Shown here: positions 32,861 to 41,604 of the stretch, one piece after another
How positions within the stretch are numbered: the first letter of the stretch is position 1
Layout of the letters: each line of letters begins with the position of its first letter
From: Pseudoflavonifractor sp050943825
GTDB lineage: Bacteria; Bacillota; Clostridia; Oscillospirales; Oscillospiraceae
Assembly: GCF_050943825.1 (NCBI RefSeq)
Contig: NZ_JBMNPX010000008.1
Coordinates: forward strand, 1 to 64,000
Length of the DNA stretch: 64,000 bases
Direction of reading: 5' to 3'
Made by a program: the position numbers and the translations under genes
The notes under the pieces: generated by a model
The model's database searches: none
What the model saw: the letters and a program-made list of their open reading frames with translations, nothing else
Told to the model about the DNA's origin: nothing

Positions 32861-34177
32861 ATGAAACTTCCTCCCCAGGTGGAGAATGTGCTTGCGCTGC
32901 TGGAAGCGTCCGGCTTTGAGGCCTTCCTTGTGGGCGGCGCAGTGCGGAATTATGTGATGGGCAAGCGGGCCGCCAAGGACTGGGACATCGCCACCAGCGC
33001 GCTGCCCCAGCAGGTCAAAGCGGTCTTTTCCGGGTACCACCTTATCGAGACCGGGCTGAAGCACGGTACCGTCACAGTTGTGGTCGACCACCAGCCCATT
33101 GAGATTACCACATACCGCACGGACAGCGACTGTCCCAGTCCCAGCCTGAGGGCCGACCTGGAGCGCAGGGATTTTACAATGAACGCTCTGGCCTACAACC
33201 CCGGAACGGGAGTGGTTGACCTTGTGGGCGGAGCAGGGGATATTGAGAAGGGAGTTGTCCGCTGCACAGGTGACCCGGACCGGAGATTCCGGGAGGACGG
33301 CCTGAGAATCCTGCGGGCGCTGCGGTTTGCGTCCGTGTACGGGATGGAGATTGACGCGGCCACGGCAGACGCCATCCGGAGAAACCAAAGCCTGCTCCGG
33401 GGCGTGGCGGCCGAGCGCATCCAGGCCGAGCTGACCGGGATACTCTGCGGAAAGAATGAGGCAGCTGTTCTGAGCGGCTTTGCCGGTGTGCTTGCCGTGC
33501 CGCTTCCGGAGCTTGCGCCCATGTTCGGCTTTGCGCAGCACAATCCCCACCACGACAAGGACGTGTGGAACCACACCGTGGCTGTGGTGGAGAACGTCAG
33601 CCCCCAGCCTGTGCTGCGCTGGGCGGCGCTGCTCCACGATATCGGCAAGCCGCTGTGCTTCTCCCGCACGGAGGACGGCGTGGGCCACTTCTTCGGCCAC
33701 GCGCAGAAGAGCGCCCTTCTGGCGGAGGAAATCCTGAGCAGGCTGCACTTTAACAGCGCTGGCAGGGAGCGGATTGTGCGCCTTGTCCGGCATCACGACA
33801 TGCCCATCACGGCGGACAGGAAGCTTGTGACACGCCTTTTGAGCAAACATGGGGAGGAGGCGGCCCGGCAGCTGATTGAACTGCACAGGGCGGATACCCT
33901 GGGTCAATCGGATATCTGCCGATACCGGCTTGGGATTCTGGACGAAGTGGACGCCATGCTGGAGGAACTTCTGAGGGAGGAGCGCTGCTTCTCCCTCCGG
34001 GATTTGGCAGTCGACGGAAACGACATGATGGAGCTGGGCCTGAAGGGTAGAGACATCGGCCGTATGCTTCAGGAATGTCTGAACGCAGTTCTGGACGAGC
34101 GGATTCCCAACGAGCGGGACGCTCTGCTGGCCTTTGCCGGGCAGCAAGCTTGCTCCGCCTTTCCATCCCAGCTATAA
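32861..34177 (+). CDS. cca: CCA tRNA nucleotidyltransferase with HD domain
   Basis: A 438-residue class II CCA-adding enzyme. The nucleotidyltransferase core carries LVGGAVRN near residue 22 and the catalytic DWDIAT pair near 40. RRDFTMNALAY (about 105) and the DPDRRFREDGLRILRALRF helix (about 140-160) follow. An HD domain (HDIGKP near 255, HFFGHAQKSA after it) occupies the middle. It adds or repairs the 3' CCA of tRNAs. The single tRNA in this window already encodes CCA, so the enzyme here may serve mainly repair. It sits 26 bp behind rtcB after an AGAGGAGG site. Confidence 0.94.
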   Translation: MKLPPQVENVLALLEASGFEAFLVGGAVRNYVMGKRAAKDWDIATSALPQQVKAVFSGYHLIETGLKHGTVTVVVDHQPIEITTYRTDSDCPSPSLRADLERRDFTMNALAYNPGTGVVDLVGGAGDIEKGVVRCTGDPDRRFREDGLRILRALRFASVYGMEIDAATADAIRRNQSLLRGVAAERIQAELTGILCGKNEAAVLSGFAGVLAVPLPELAPMFGFAQHNPHHDKDVWNHTVAVVENVSPQPVLRWAALLHDIGKPLCFSRTEDGVGHFFGHAQKSALLAEEILSRLHFNSAGRERIVRLVRHHDMPITADRKLVTRLLSKHGEEAARQLIELHRADTLGQSDICRYRLGILDEVDAMLEELLREERCFSLRDLAVDGNDMMELGLKGRDIGRMLQECLNAVLDERIPNERDALLAFAGQQACSAFPSQL

Positions 34178-34213
34178 TGATGCTGGATACACTGCTTTAG
34201 AGGGAGTGCGGCT

Positions 34214-35356
34214 ATGAAATTGATTCATCTCTCCGACCTGCATCTGGGCAAGCGGGTCAACGATTTTTCCATGCTGGAGGACCAGCAGTATATTCTGGCT
34301 GAAATCCTTCAAATCATCGACCGGGAGAAGCCGGACGGGGTACTGATCGCCGGCGATGTCTACGACAAGTCGGTGCCCTCCGCCGAGGCGGTGGCGCTGC
34401 TGGACGACTTCCTGGTGCGCCTGTCCAAGAGGGAGCTGCGGATTTTTGTCATCAGCGGCAACCACGACTCCCCGGAGCGCATGGCCTTCGGCGGCCGGCT
34501 CATGGAGCGCAGCGGCATCCACCTGGCTCCGGTCTACGACGGCAGGGTGGAACCTGTGGTGCTCACTGACGAGTACGGCCCGGTGAAGCTCTACCTGCTG
34601 CCCTTTGTGAAGCCGTCCCATGTCCGGCGCTGCTTCCCCGAGCGGGAGATTTCCACCTACACGGACGCGGTGGCGGCGGCCATTGAGGCCATGGGGGTGG
34701 ATACCACCGCCCGGAATGTGCTGGTGACCCACCAGTTTGTCACCGGTGCTGCCCGGTGCGACTCGGAGGAGCTCTCCGTGGGCGGAACGGACAACGTGGA
34801 TGCGGCAGTCTTTGACCCCTTCGACTATGTGGCCCTGGGGCACATTCACGGCCCCCAGCAGGTGGGACGGGAGACGGTACGCTACTGCGGAACGCCGCTG
34901 AAGTACTCCTTCTCCGAGGCGGGGCATAAGAAGTCGGTCACCGTGGTGGAGCTGGGCGCGAAGGGGTCCGTGACCATCCGTACAATCCCCCTGAAGCCTC
35001 TGCGGGACATGGTGGAGCTGCGGGGTACTTATGAGGAGCTGACCCTCCGGGCGTTCTATGAGGGGACCAGCTATCCCCGTGACTACATCCACATCACACT
35101 CACCGACGAGGAGGACATCCCTGACGCGGTGGGCAAGCTGCGGATTATCTACCCCAACCTGATGAAGCTGGACTATGACAACAAGCGCACCCGGGCGGGC
35201 ATTCATCTGGAGGGTGCGGAGGACGTGCAGCAGAAATCCCCACTGGAGCTGCTGGAGGAGTTTTACAGCAGCCAGAACGGGCAGCCCATGAGCGAGGAGC
35301 AGCGGGCCTTTGCCAGAGACATGATGGAGCGTATTTGGGAGGAGAATGAGGGATGA
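34214..35356 (+). CDS. sbcD: Exonuclease SbcD, metallophosphatase subunit
   Basis: A 380-residue Mre11/SbcD nuclease. Metal-binding motifs of the calcineurin-like fold are clear: LSDLHLG (residues 6-12), AGDVYD near 48, SGNHDS near 84, THQF near 173 and GHIHGPQ near 214. It pairs with SbcC to cut hairpins and blocked DNA ends. The stop overlaps the sbcC start by four bases (ATGA). The start follows GAGGGAG. Confidence 0.95.
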   Translation: MKLIHLSDLHLGKRVNDFSMLEDQQYILAEILQIIDREKPDGVLIAGDVYDKSVPSAEAVALLDDFLVRLSKRELRIFVISGNHDSPERMAFGGRLMERSGIHLAPVYDGRVEPVVLTDEYGPVKLYLLPFVKPSHVRRCFPEREISTYTDAVAAAIEAMGVDTTARNVLVTHQFVTGAARCDSEELSVGGTDNVDAAVFDPFDYVALGHIHGPQQVGRETVRYCGTPLKYSFSEAGHKKSVTVVELGAKGSVTIRTIPLKPLRDMVELRGTYEELTLRAFYEGTSYPRDYIHITLTDEEDIPDAVGKLRIIYPNLMKLDYDNKRTRAGIHLEGAEDVQQKSPLELLEEFYSSQNGQPMSEEQRAFARDMMERIWEENEG

Positions 35357-38300
35357 GACCGCTGAAACTGACGGTATCCGCCTTCGGGCCCTATGCCGGG
35401 CGGGTGACCATAGACTTGGAGAAGCTGGGCCCCAAGGGGCTTTACCTCATCACCGGAGACACCGGCGCCGGCAAGACCACCATCTTTGACGCCATCACCT
35501 ATGCGCTCTACGGGGAGCCCAGCGGCGATAACCGGGAAGTGTCCATGTTCCGCTCCAAGTACGCCCAGCCGGACACCCCCACCGAGGTGGAGCTGGTCTT
35601 CTCCTATGGCGGCAAGACCTATACGGTCCGCCGGAACCCGGAGTATGAGCGCCCTGCCAAGCGGGGCGAGGGGACGACCACCCAGAAGGCGGACGCCGAG
35701 CTGACCCTTCCCGACGGCCGCCTGATCACCAGGGCCCGGGAGGTGAACCGGGCGCTCATCGAGATCATCGGCCTCAACCGCAGCCAGTTCTCCCAGATCG
35801 CCATGATCGCCCAGGGGGACTTTCTCAAGCTGCTGCTGGCGGACACCAAGAGCCGCCAGGAGATTTTCCGGGAGATTTTCAAGACCCGGTACTACATGGT
35901 GTTCCAGGAGAAGCTGAAGGGGGAGGCCGGAAAGCTCCAGCGGGACTGTGAGGCCGCACGGGCCAGCGTGCAGCAGTATATCGGCGGCGTGGTGTGCCGG
36001 GAGGACGAGCCGCTGCGAGCCAGACTGGAAAAGGCCCAGGCGGGAGAGCTCCCCTTCCAGGAGACCACGGAGCTGATCAGGCAGCTGATTGCCAACGGAC
36101 GGGAGGAGGAAGGGGACTGGCAGAAGGTCCTGGACCGGCTGGACGCGGAGCTGAAGGAGACCTCCATCCTGCTGGGTAAGGCGGAAGAGGCCCAGAAGAA
36201 CCGGGAAAAGCTGGACCTGGCCCGCAGGGAGCGGGCGGAGCTGGTGCCCCAGGTGGAGGCGGCCCAAAAGGCCCTGCAGGCGGAGATGGAGAAAGCACCC
36301 CAGCAGGAGCTGCTGAACCAGGAGCTGGGCGCGCTGGAGGCGGAGCTGCCCCGGTATCGGGAGCTGTCCCAGCGGGAGGCCGGCCTGGCTGCCCAGACGG
36401 AGCATATCGCGGCGCTGGAGCAGAAATGCCGTGAGCGGGAAGAGGAGCAGCGGGCCGGTTCTGAGACACTGAACGCCTGGAAGCGGGAAGCGGAGGCTCT
36501 GGCGCCTGTGGAGGCGGAGAAGGAGCGCCTGCTGGGGAAGAAGAGCCAGACGGAGAGCCACAAGTCCGCCCTGGAGGCGCTGGAGACCCAGGTGGGCCAG
36601 TGGCAGGCCTGTCTCCGCCAGATAAGCGATGGACAGCGCCGCCGGGAGGAGCTGGATCGGCAGCGGGAGACCCTTGCGGCTGACCTGCTCCGGGAAAAGG
36701 CGCTGCTGCAGGCCAACCGTGAGACGTTCCAGGCCACTCAGTCCCTGACCGAGGAGAGACAGGAGCAGCTGCACCGTCAGGAGCGTCTCCGGGAGAGACA
36801 GCTGGCGCTGACAACGCTTGCGTCGGCGCTGGACAGCTATGCCGTGGAGGAAAAGTCCCTGCAGGCGTCCCAGGAGGTCTACCGGCAGGCCAGAGAGCGG
36901 TCGGAGCAGCTGGAAGAGGACTACCGCCGGAAGAACAGGGCCTTTCTGGACGAACAGGCCGGACTGCTGGCCCAGTCGCTGACAGAGGGACAGCCCTGCC
37001 CGGTGTGCGGTTCGCTCCACCATCCTGCCCCTGCCCGGCTGTCCGGCGACGCGCCCACCGAGGCAGAGCTGGAAGCGTCCAAGGAGGCGTGGGAGACAGC
37101 CCAGCAAGAGACCCAGGAGAAGAGCCTGGCCGCGGGGACGGCACGCGCCGCCCTGGAGGAGCGCCGGAACCAGCTGCTCCGGGAGCTGGCAGCCTATGTG
37201 GATACGCCCGCATTGGATACGGCCCGGCAGAAGCTCTCCGTCTGCCAGTCGGATGTGGAGCGGGAGCTGGCGCAGGTCCATGGGGCCCTGCTGGAGCTGG
37301 AGGGGCGGCTGGCCCACCGCCAGGAGCTGGAACAGGAGATCGGGCGGCAGGAGGAGGCGCTGGACAGCCTGACCAAGCGGCAGGAACAGCTGCAGGCGGC
37401 CATCACCCAGGCAGAGGTGGCCCAGGGTACCCTGGGCGGCCAGCGGGAGCAGCTGGAAGCGGCGCTCTGCCGGGAGCTTGCACAGCATCTGGAGCAGTGC
37501 ACCCTGGAAGACGCCCCCAACGCGATTGCCGGTGCGCTGGAGCAGACCCAGAATGTCCTCTCCCAGCTGGCGGAGCAGGAGCGGGTGCTCCAGAGGAACA
37601 GCCAGCGGAAGGCGGAGCTGGACCGGCAGATTCCCGCGGCGGAGCAGAACCTGAGAGCGCTGGAGGAGGATGCCGGCAAGCGGAAGGCGGAGCTGGCAGG
37701 GGCCGTCAGCCGCAGAGAGGAGATGGCCGGGCAGATCCAGTCTCTGCGGGAGGGGCTCTCCTTCCCGGAGCCGGATGCCGCCCAGCGGAGGATGGACGCC
37801 CTGCGGGAGGAGCTCCAGGGGCTTGCCAGGGCACTGGCCCAGGTCCGGGACACCGCCGCTGCCCGTCAGGGAGAGCTGACCGCTGCCGACGGTGCCATCC
37901 AGGAGCTGGAGCATCTGCTGGAGCGCACCCAGGAGGTGGATGCCCAGGCCCAGCAGCAGCGCAGCCAGGAGCTGACCCGCCGGCGGGCAGAGGCCAGTGA
38001 GGCCCAGAAGGCGATCCATACCCGGCTGGTCACCAACGAGACCGCGCTGGAAAATATCCTGGGGAAATCGGCGGATTTGGAGAAGCTGGAGCAGCGGTAC
38101 ACCTGGATGCGGACCCTCTCCAATACCGTAAACGGCAACCTGGCCGGGAAGGAAAAGATCGCCCTGGAGACCTACATCCAGATGACCTTCTTTGACCGCA
38201 TTCTCCAGCGGGCAAATCTCCGGCTGATGGTCATGTCCGGGGGACAGTACGAGCTCAAGCGCCGCCGGGAGGCGGAGAACAACCGCAGCCAGAGCGGCCT

Positions 38301-38646
38301 GGAGCTGGACGTCATCGACCACTACAACGGCTCTGAGCGCAGCGTAAAATCCCTTTCGGGCGGAGAATCCTTCAAGGCGTCCCTCTCTCTGGCGCTGGGG
38401 CTTTCCGATGAGGTCCAGTCCACTGCCGGAGGAATCCGGCTGGACACCATGTTTGTGGACGAGGGCTTCGGCTCTTTGGACGAGGAGTCCCTTGCCCAGG
38501 CGCTCCAGGCCCTCACCGGCCTCACCGAGGGCAACCGCCTGGTGGGCATCATCTCCCACGTGGCAGAGCTGAAGGAGAAAATCGACAAGCAGGTCGTGGT
38601 GACCAAGGAGAAGAGCGGCGGCAGCCGGGTGGAGATTGTGGTGTAA
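35353..38646 (+). CDS. sbcC: Exonuclease SbcC, SMC-like ATPase subunit
   Basis: A 1097-residue Rad50/SbcC ATPase. Walker A GDTGAGKTT lies near residue 36. A long heptad-rich coiled coil (about 190-950) is interrupted by the zinc hook CPVC at about 549-552. The C-terminal signature LSGGESFKASLSLALGL (about 1000) and Walker B MFVDEGFGSLD complete the ATPase head. With SbcD it forms an ATP-dependent nuclease acting on DNA hairpins and protein-blocked ends. The gene is Gln/Glu-rich at the protein level, as expected for the coil. Confidence 0.95.
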   Translation: MRPLKLTVSAFGPYAGRVTIDLEKLGPKGLYLITGDTGAGKTTIFDAITYALYGEPSGDNREVSMFRSKYAQPDTPTEVELVFSYGGKTYTVRRNPEYERPAKRGEGTTTQKADAELTLPDGRLITRAREVNRALIEIIGLNRSQFSQIAMIAQGDFLKLLLADTKSRQEIFREIFKTRYYMVFQEKLKGEAGKLQRDCEAARASVQQYIGGVVCREDEPLRARLEKAQAGELPFQETTELIRQLIANGREEEGDWQKVLDRLDAELKETSILLGKAEEAQKNREKLDLARRERAELVPQVEAAQKALQAEMEKAPQQELLNQELGALEAELPRYRELSQREAGLAAQTEHIAALEQKCREREEEQRAGSETLNAWKREAEALAPVEAEKERLLGKKSQTESHKSALEALETQVGQWQACLRQISDGQRRREELDRQRETLAADLLREKALLQANRETFQATQSLTEERQEQLHRQERLRERQLALTTLASALDSYAVEEKSLQASQEVYRQARERSEQLEEDYRRKNRAFLDEQAGLLAQSLTEGQPCPVCGSLHHPAPARLSGDAPTEAELEASKEAWETAQQETQEKSLAAGTARAALEERRNQLLRELAAYVDTPALDTARQKLSVCQSDVERELAQVHGALLELEGRLAHRQELEQEIGRQEEALDSLTKRQEQLQAAITQAEVAQGTLGGQREQLEAALCRELAQHLEQCTLEDAPNAIAGALEQTQNVLSQLAEQERVLQRNSQRKAELDRQIPAAEQNLRALEEDAGKRKAELAGAVSRREEMAGQIQSLREGLSFPEPDAAQRRMDALREELQGLARALAQVRDTAAARQGELTAADGAIQELEHLLERTQEVDAQAQQQRSQELTRRRAEASEAQKAIHTRLVTNETALENILGKSADLEKLEQRYTWMRTLSNTVNGNLAGKEKIALETYIQMTFFDRILQRANLRLMVMSGGQYELKRRREAENNRSQSGLELDVIDHYNGSERSVKSLSGGESFKASLSLALGLSDEVQSTAGGIRLDTMFVDEGFGSLDEESLAQALQALTGLTEGNRLVGIISHVAELKEKIDKQVVVTKEKSGGSRVEIVV

Positions 38647-38680
38647 TGACCGGCAGATACCGGGCGTGACACCCGAAAAT

Positions 38681-38724
38681 AAAAGGAGCAGCTTTCATGT
38701 GTTTTCACGGAAAGCTGCTCCTTG
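38681..38724 (+). terminator. Terminator of sbcDC
   Basis: AAGGAGCAGCTTTC pairs with GAAAGCTGCTCCTT, 37 bp past the stop. Confidence 0.85.
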
Positions 38725-38739
38725 CCATATCGGTTCTGA

Positions 38740-38768
38740 TTGCCAGAGCGGACTGCCCATGCTATGAT
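38740..38768 (+). promoter_or_regulatory. Promoter of the P-loop kinase gene
   Basis: TTGCCA (38740-38745) and TATGAT (38763-38768) are 17 bp apart, 65 bp before the start. Confidence 0.55.
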
Positions 38769-38832
38769 AGGGCTATCAGCCGCGCTGCATATCAATGCCG
38801 CCGGTGAGAAATCTGCTGCGGGAGGGAACGGG

Positions 38833-39342
38833 ATGGTTTTTCTGATTGCAGGGGCGTCCCACACGGGGAAAACCGCCCTTGCCCAGAGGCTTCTGGAGAA
38901 ATACGGATACCCTTACCTGTCCATCGACCATCTGAAAATGGGCCTGATCCGGAGTGGATACACATCCCTCACGCCCATGAGCAGCGACCGGGAGCTGACG
39001 GATTACCTATGGCCGGTGGTGCGGGAGATGGTCAAAACCGCCATCGAAAATGGGCAGAATCTCATCGTGGAGGGCTGTTACATCCCCTTTGACTGGGCAA
39101 AGGATTTTTCGGAGGAATACCGCGCTCAGATTCAGTACCGCTGTCTGGTGATGAGTGAGGCGTATATCCGCAGCCATTACCAGGATATCAAAGGATACGC
39201 CAGCGTTGTGGAACGCAGGATGGACGATTCAGACTGCACCCTGGAGACCCTGCTCCGGGACAACGCCCAGACGCTGGAAGCCTGCCGGAAATATGGCGCC
39301 CAGTACATCCTGATTGACGGGAACTATCATGTGGAACTTTGA
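38833..39342 (+). CDS. P-loop kinase-like NTPase
   Basis: A 169-residue small P-loop protein with Walker A GASHTGKT at residues 6-13 and a LSIDHLKMGLIRSG segment after it. IVEGCYIPFDWA (about residue 80) resembles kinases of the adenylate kinase/2-phosphoglycerate kinase type. An ERRMDDSDCTLE segment may form the lid. The phosphorylated substrate is not evident. The ATG follows GGAGGGAACGGG. It is 27 bp ahead of the macro-domain gene, and the two are probably cotranscribed. Confidence 0.8.
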   Translation: MVFLIAGASHTGKTALAQRLLEKYGYPYLSIDHLKMGLIRSGYTSLTPMSSDRELTDYLWPVVREMVKTAIENGQNLIVEGCYIPFDWAKDFSEEYRAQIQYRCLVMSEAYIRSHYQDIKGYASVVERRMDDSDCTLETLLRDNAQTLEACRKYGAQYILIDGNYHVEL

Positions 39343-39369
39343 CTGTATGGAGACCAAGGAGGTGGCCCC

Positions 39370-40365
39370 ATGCCCCTGCACATCGTGAGAAATGACATCA
39401 CCACCATGAAGGTGGACGCCATCGCCAACGCCGCCAAGGAGAGTCTGCTGGGCGGCGGTGGCGTGGACGGCGCCATCCATCGGGCAGCCGGGCCGGAGCT
39501 GCTGGCCGAGTGCCGTACCCTGGGCGGCTGCAAAACCGGACAGGCCAAGCTCACCAAGGGCTACCGCCTGCCCGCCAGGTTCATAATCCATACTGTCGGC
39601 CCCATCTGGCAGGGCGGGACACACGGCGAGCGGGAGCTGCTGGCCTCCGCCTACCGCTCCTCGCTGGAGCTGGCCCTTGCCAACAAGTGCGAGACGGTGG
39701 CCTTTCCCCTCATCTCCGCCGGAGCTTACGGCTACCCCAAGGACCAGGCTCTGAAGGTGGCGGTGGACACCATCGGGGACTTTCTGCTCGCCCACGATAT
39801 GACCGTCTATCTGGTTATCTTCGACCGGGCGGCCTACACCATCGGCGGAAAGCTTTTTGCCGACATCACCGCCTACATCGACGACCGCTATGTGGAGGAG
39901 CACACCGACAGCCGAGAGGAGCAGTGCCGCCGGGCCGCGGCCTGTTTGCGTGCGGACGAGGAAGAGGAACTGTGGGAGGGTGTGGCAGCGGCGCCCATGA
40001 GTCTGGATGAAGCCCTGGGCCATTTGGACGAGAGCTTTTCCCAGATGCTGCTGCGGAAGATTGACGAGGCCGGCCTGACCGACGCCCAGTGCTATAAAAA
40101 GGCCAACATCGACCGCAAGCTCTTTTCCAAAATCCGATCAGACATCCACTATAAGCCCTCCAAGCCCACTGCCATGGCCTTCGCCATTGCGCTGGAGCTG
40201 CCGCTGGAGGAGGCACGGGAGATGCTCCAGAAGGCGGGCTTTGCCTTCTCCCACGCCAGCAGGTTCGACATCATCGTGGAGTACTTCATCGCCCACCGGA
40301 ATTACAACATCTTTGAGATTAACGAGGCCCTGTTCGCCTTCGACCAGAGCCTTTTGGGAGGTTGA
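39370..40365 (+). CDS. Macro domain protein with C-terminal helical (HTH-like) domain
   Basis: A 331-residue protein. Residues 1-170 are a macro domain that should bind ADP-ribose or related nucleotides. LLGGGGVDGAIH (about 27-38) is the conserved ribose-binding loop. The preceding NAAN reads NAAK, so the usual second Asn is replaced by Lys. PLISAGAYGYP near 118 is the second loop. After a charged linker (about 190-215), residues 220-331 form an all-helical domain (NIDRKLFSKIRSDI, PSKPTAMAFAIALEL, ARFDIIVEYFI-like) reminiscent of an XRE-type helix-turn-helix. The combination is seen in other Firmicutes. A function in ADP-ribose sensing or hydrolysis is inference. Confidence 0.87.
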   Translation: MPLHIVRNDITTMKVDAIANAAKESLLGGGGVDGAIHRAAGPELLAECRTLGGCKTGQAKLTKGYRLPARFIIHTVGPIWQGGTHGERELLASAYRSSLELALANKCETVAFPLISAGAYGYPKDQALKVAVDTIGDFLLAHDMTVYLVIFDRAAYTIGGKLFADITAYIDDRYVEEHTDSREEQCRRAAACLRADEEEELWEGVAAAPMSLDEALGHLDESFSQMLLRKIDEAGLTDAQCYKKANIDRKLFSKIRSDIHYKPSKPTAMAFAIALELPLEEAREMLQKAGFAFSHASRFDIIVEYFIAHRNYNIFEINEALFAFDQSLLGG

Positions 40366-40369
40366 CGCC

Positions 40370-40720
40370 ATGCCCCGCACCGATGTGACGCAGATGCCCT
40401 TTGCCAAGCTCTACCCGCTGCTGGTGAACAAGGCGGAGAAGAAAGGCCGCAGCAGGGAAGAGGTGGACCGGGTGACTGCCTGGCTCACCGGATACACGCC
40501 TGAGGCACTTGCACAGCTGGAGCAGTCCGACACCAGCTACGGCGACTTTTTCCGAGACGCCCCCGCCATGAACCCGAACCGTACTCTGATCACCGGCAAG
40601 GTGTGCGGCATCCGGGTGGAGGAGATTGAGGACCCTCTGATGCGGGAGATCCGGTACCTGGACAAGCTGGTGGACGAGCTGGCCAAAGGCAAGGCCATGG
40701 AACAGATTTTGAGGAAGTAA
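40370..40720 (+). CDS. DUF2200 family protein
   Basis: A 116-residue protein matching the DUF2200 pattern: MPFAKLYPLLVNKAEKKGR, WLTGY, NPNR followed by GKVCGIRVEEIEDPLMREIR. No activity is known. The ATG lies 5 bp past the macro-domain stop and follows GGGAGG, so the genes are cotranscribed. Confidence 0.88.
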   Translation: MPRTDVTQMPFAKLYPLLVNKAEKKGRSREEVDRVTAWLTGYTPEALAQLEQSDTSYGDFFRDAPAMNPNRTLITGKVCGIRVEEIEDPLMREIRYLDKLVDELAKGKAMEQILRK

Positions 40721-40765
40721 GCGTCTGACAGGCGTATCGGACCATTATCACAGGAGTGCACTGAA

Positions 40766-40831
40766 ATGAGAGAAATCAGAAAAAAACGGGCGGTTGCCAC
40801 CATAGTATGCCGGAGAAAGGATGTGATATAA
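40766..40831 (+). CDS. Candidate leader peptide upstream of the acetyltransferase
   Basis: A 21-codon frame starting MREIRKKRAVA and ending in RRKDVI, very basic (nine Arg/Lys). CAGGAG lies 9 bp before the ATG, and the stop is 21 bp before the acetyltransferase start. Short peptides before antibiotic-modifying genes often act as drug-sensing leaders, and clusters of alternating basic residues are one known stalling type. I see no clear competing hairpins between the peptide and the gene, so the role remains open. Confidence 0.4.
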   Translation: MREIRKKRAVATIVCRRKDVI

Positions 40832-40852
40832 AACAGAGAAAGGACGATTATT

Positions 40853-41515
40853 ATGCATCAGATACCTGACCCTAATCAGGTCTTTCCCAACGAATATAAA
40901 ACCTCCTGCTTTATCAAAAATGTGGTCAAGGCGCCCAATATCTCCATTGGGGATTACACCTATTACGACGATGCTGCGGACCCCACCGGATTCGAAAAGA
41001 ACAATGTGCTCTTCAACTATCCGGAGTTTGGGGACCATCTCATCATCGGGAAATTCTGCGCCATCGCCTCTGGGACAAAGTTCATCATGGGGCCTGCCAA
41101 CCACCGCATCAGCAGTGTCACGACCTATCCATTCCATGTGTTCGGCGGAGCGTGGCAGGAGAACACCCCGCCCCATCTGGACCAGCTCCCCCGAAAAGGC
41201 GATATTGTGATTGGCAACGATGTCTGGATTGGGCGGGAGTGCGTCATCATGCCGGGCGTCAAGATTGGTGACGGCGCCATTGTGGCCGCCTATTCCGTGG
41301 TAGCAAAGGATATTCCTCCCTACACAGTGTTTGGAGGCAACCCGGCCAGGTTCATCAAGCAGCGCTTTGATGAAGAGCTGACCGGACTGCTGCTGCAATT
41401 TGGCTGGTGGGATTTGGAGCCGGAGGCACTGGTGGAGGTTCTGCCTCTGCTGTGTGATCCGGACCTGGAAAAGGTGAAGAAGGAGCTCAAAGCAAGGCTC
41501 ACAGAACCCAAATAA
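40853..41515 (+). CDS. CatB/Vat-like xenobiotic O-acetyltransferase
   Basis: A 220-residue left-handed beta-helix acetyltransferase of the CatB/Vat (xenobiotic acetyltransferase) group. Key features are YYDDAADPTGFEKNNVLF near residue 40, the catalytic-His region MGPANHRISSVTTYPF near 80-95 and hexapeptide repeats IVIGNDVWIGRECVIMPGVKIGDGA (about 118-145). A GGNPARFIKQRF end precedes a helical tail. Relatives acetylate streptogramin A or chloramphenicol with acetyl-CoA, but many chromosomal members have unknown substrates. The base composition is lower in GC than the neighbours, which could indicate transfer. A possible leader peptide precedes it. Confidence 0.88.
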   Translation: MHQIPDPNQVFPNEYKTSCFIKNVVKAPNISIGDYTYYDDAADPTGFEKNNVLFNYPEFGDHLIIGKFCAIASGTKFIMGPANHRISSVTTYPFHVFGGAWQENTPPHLDQLPRKGDIVIGNDVWIGRECVIMPGVKIGDGAIVAAYSVVAKDIPPYTVFGGNPARFIKQRFDEELTGLLLQFGWWDLEPEALVEVLPLLCDPDLEKVKKELKARLTEPK

Positions 41516-41548
41516 GTTTGTCGCCTGCCAGGCGACCAAACGAAAGCA

Positions 41549-41600
41549 AAATCCCCCTATACTGTGCCTGTAAGTCAGACAGCACAGAATAGGGGGATTT
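41549..41600 (+). promoter_or_regulatory. Hairpin that sequesters the ribosome site of the VWA gene
   Basis: AATCCCCCTAT-CTGTGC (41549-41566) pairs with GCACAG-ATAGGGGGATT (41582-41599), with one A-A mismatch and a loop of about 15 nt. The 3' arm contains the AGGGGG that is the only ribosome binding site of the ATG at 41605. It may instead or also act as a weak terminator for the acetyltransferase gene. Confidence 0.65.
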
Positions 41601-41604
41601 ATTT

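Noticed and set aside
35263..38559. 1098-codon minus-strand frame opposite sbcC
   Set aside because: Leu/Gln/Gly-rich shadow of the SbcC coiled coil.
40853..41515. Calling the acetyltransferase a streptogramin resistance gene (vat)
   Set aside because: Family resemblance is clear, but many chromosomal relatives have unknown substrates. No resistance claim can be made from sequence alone.
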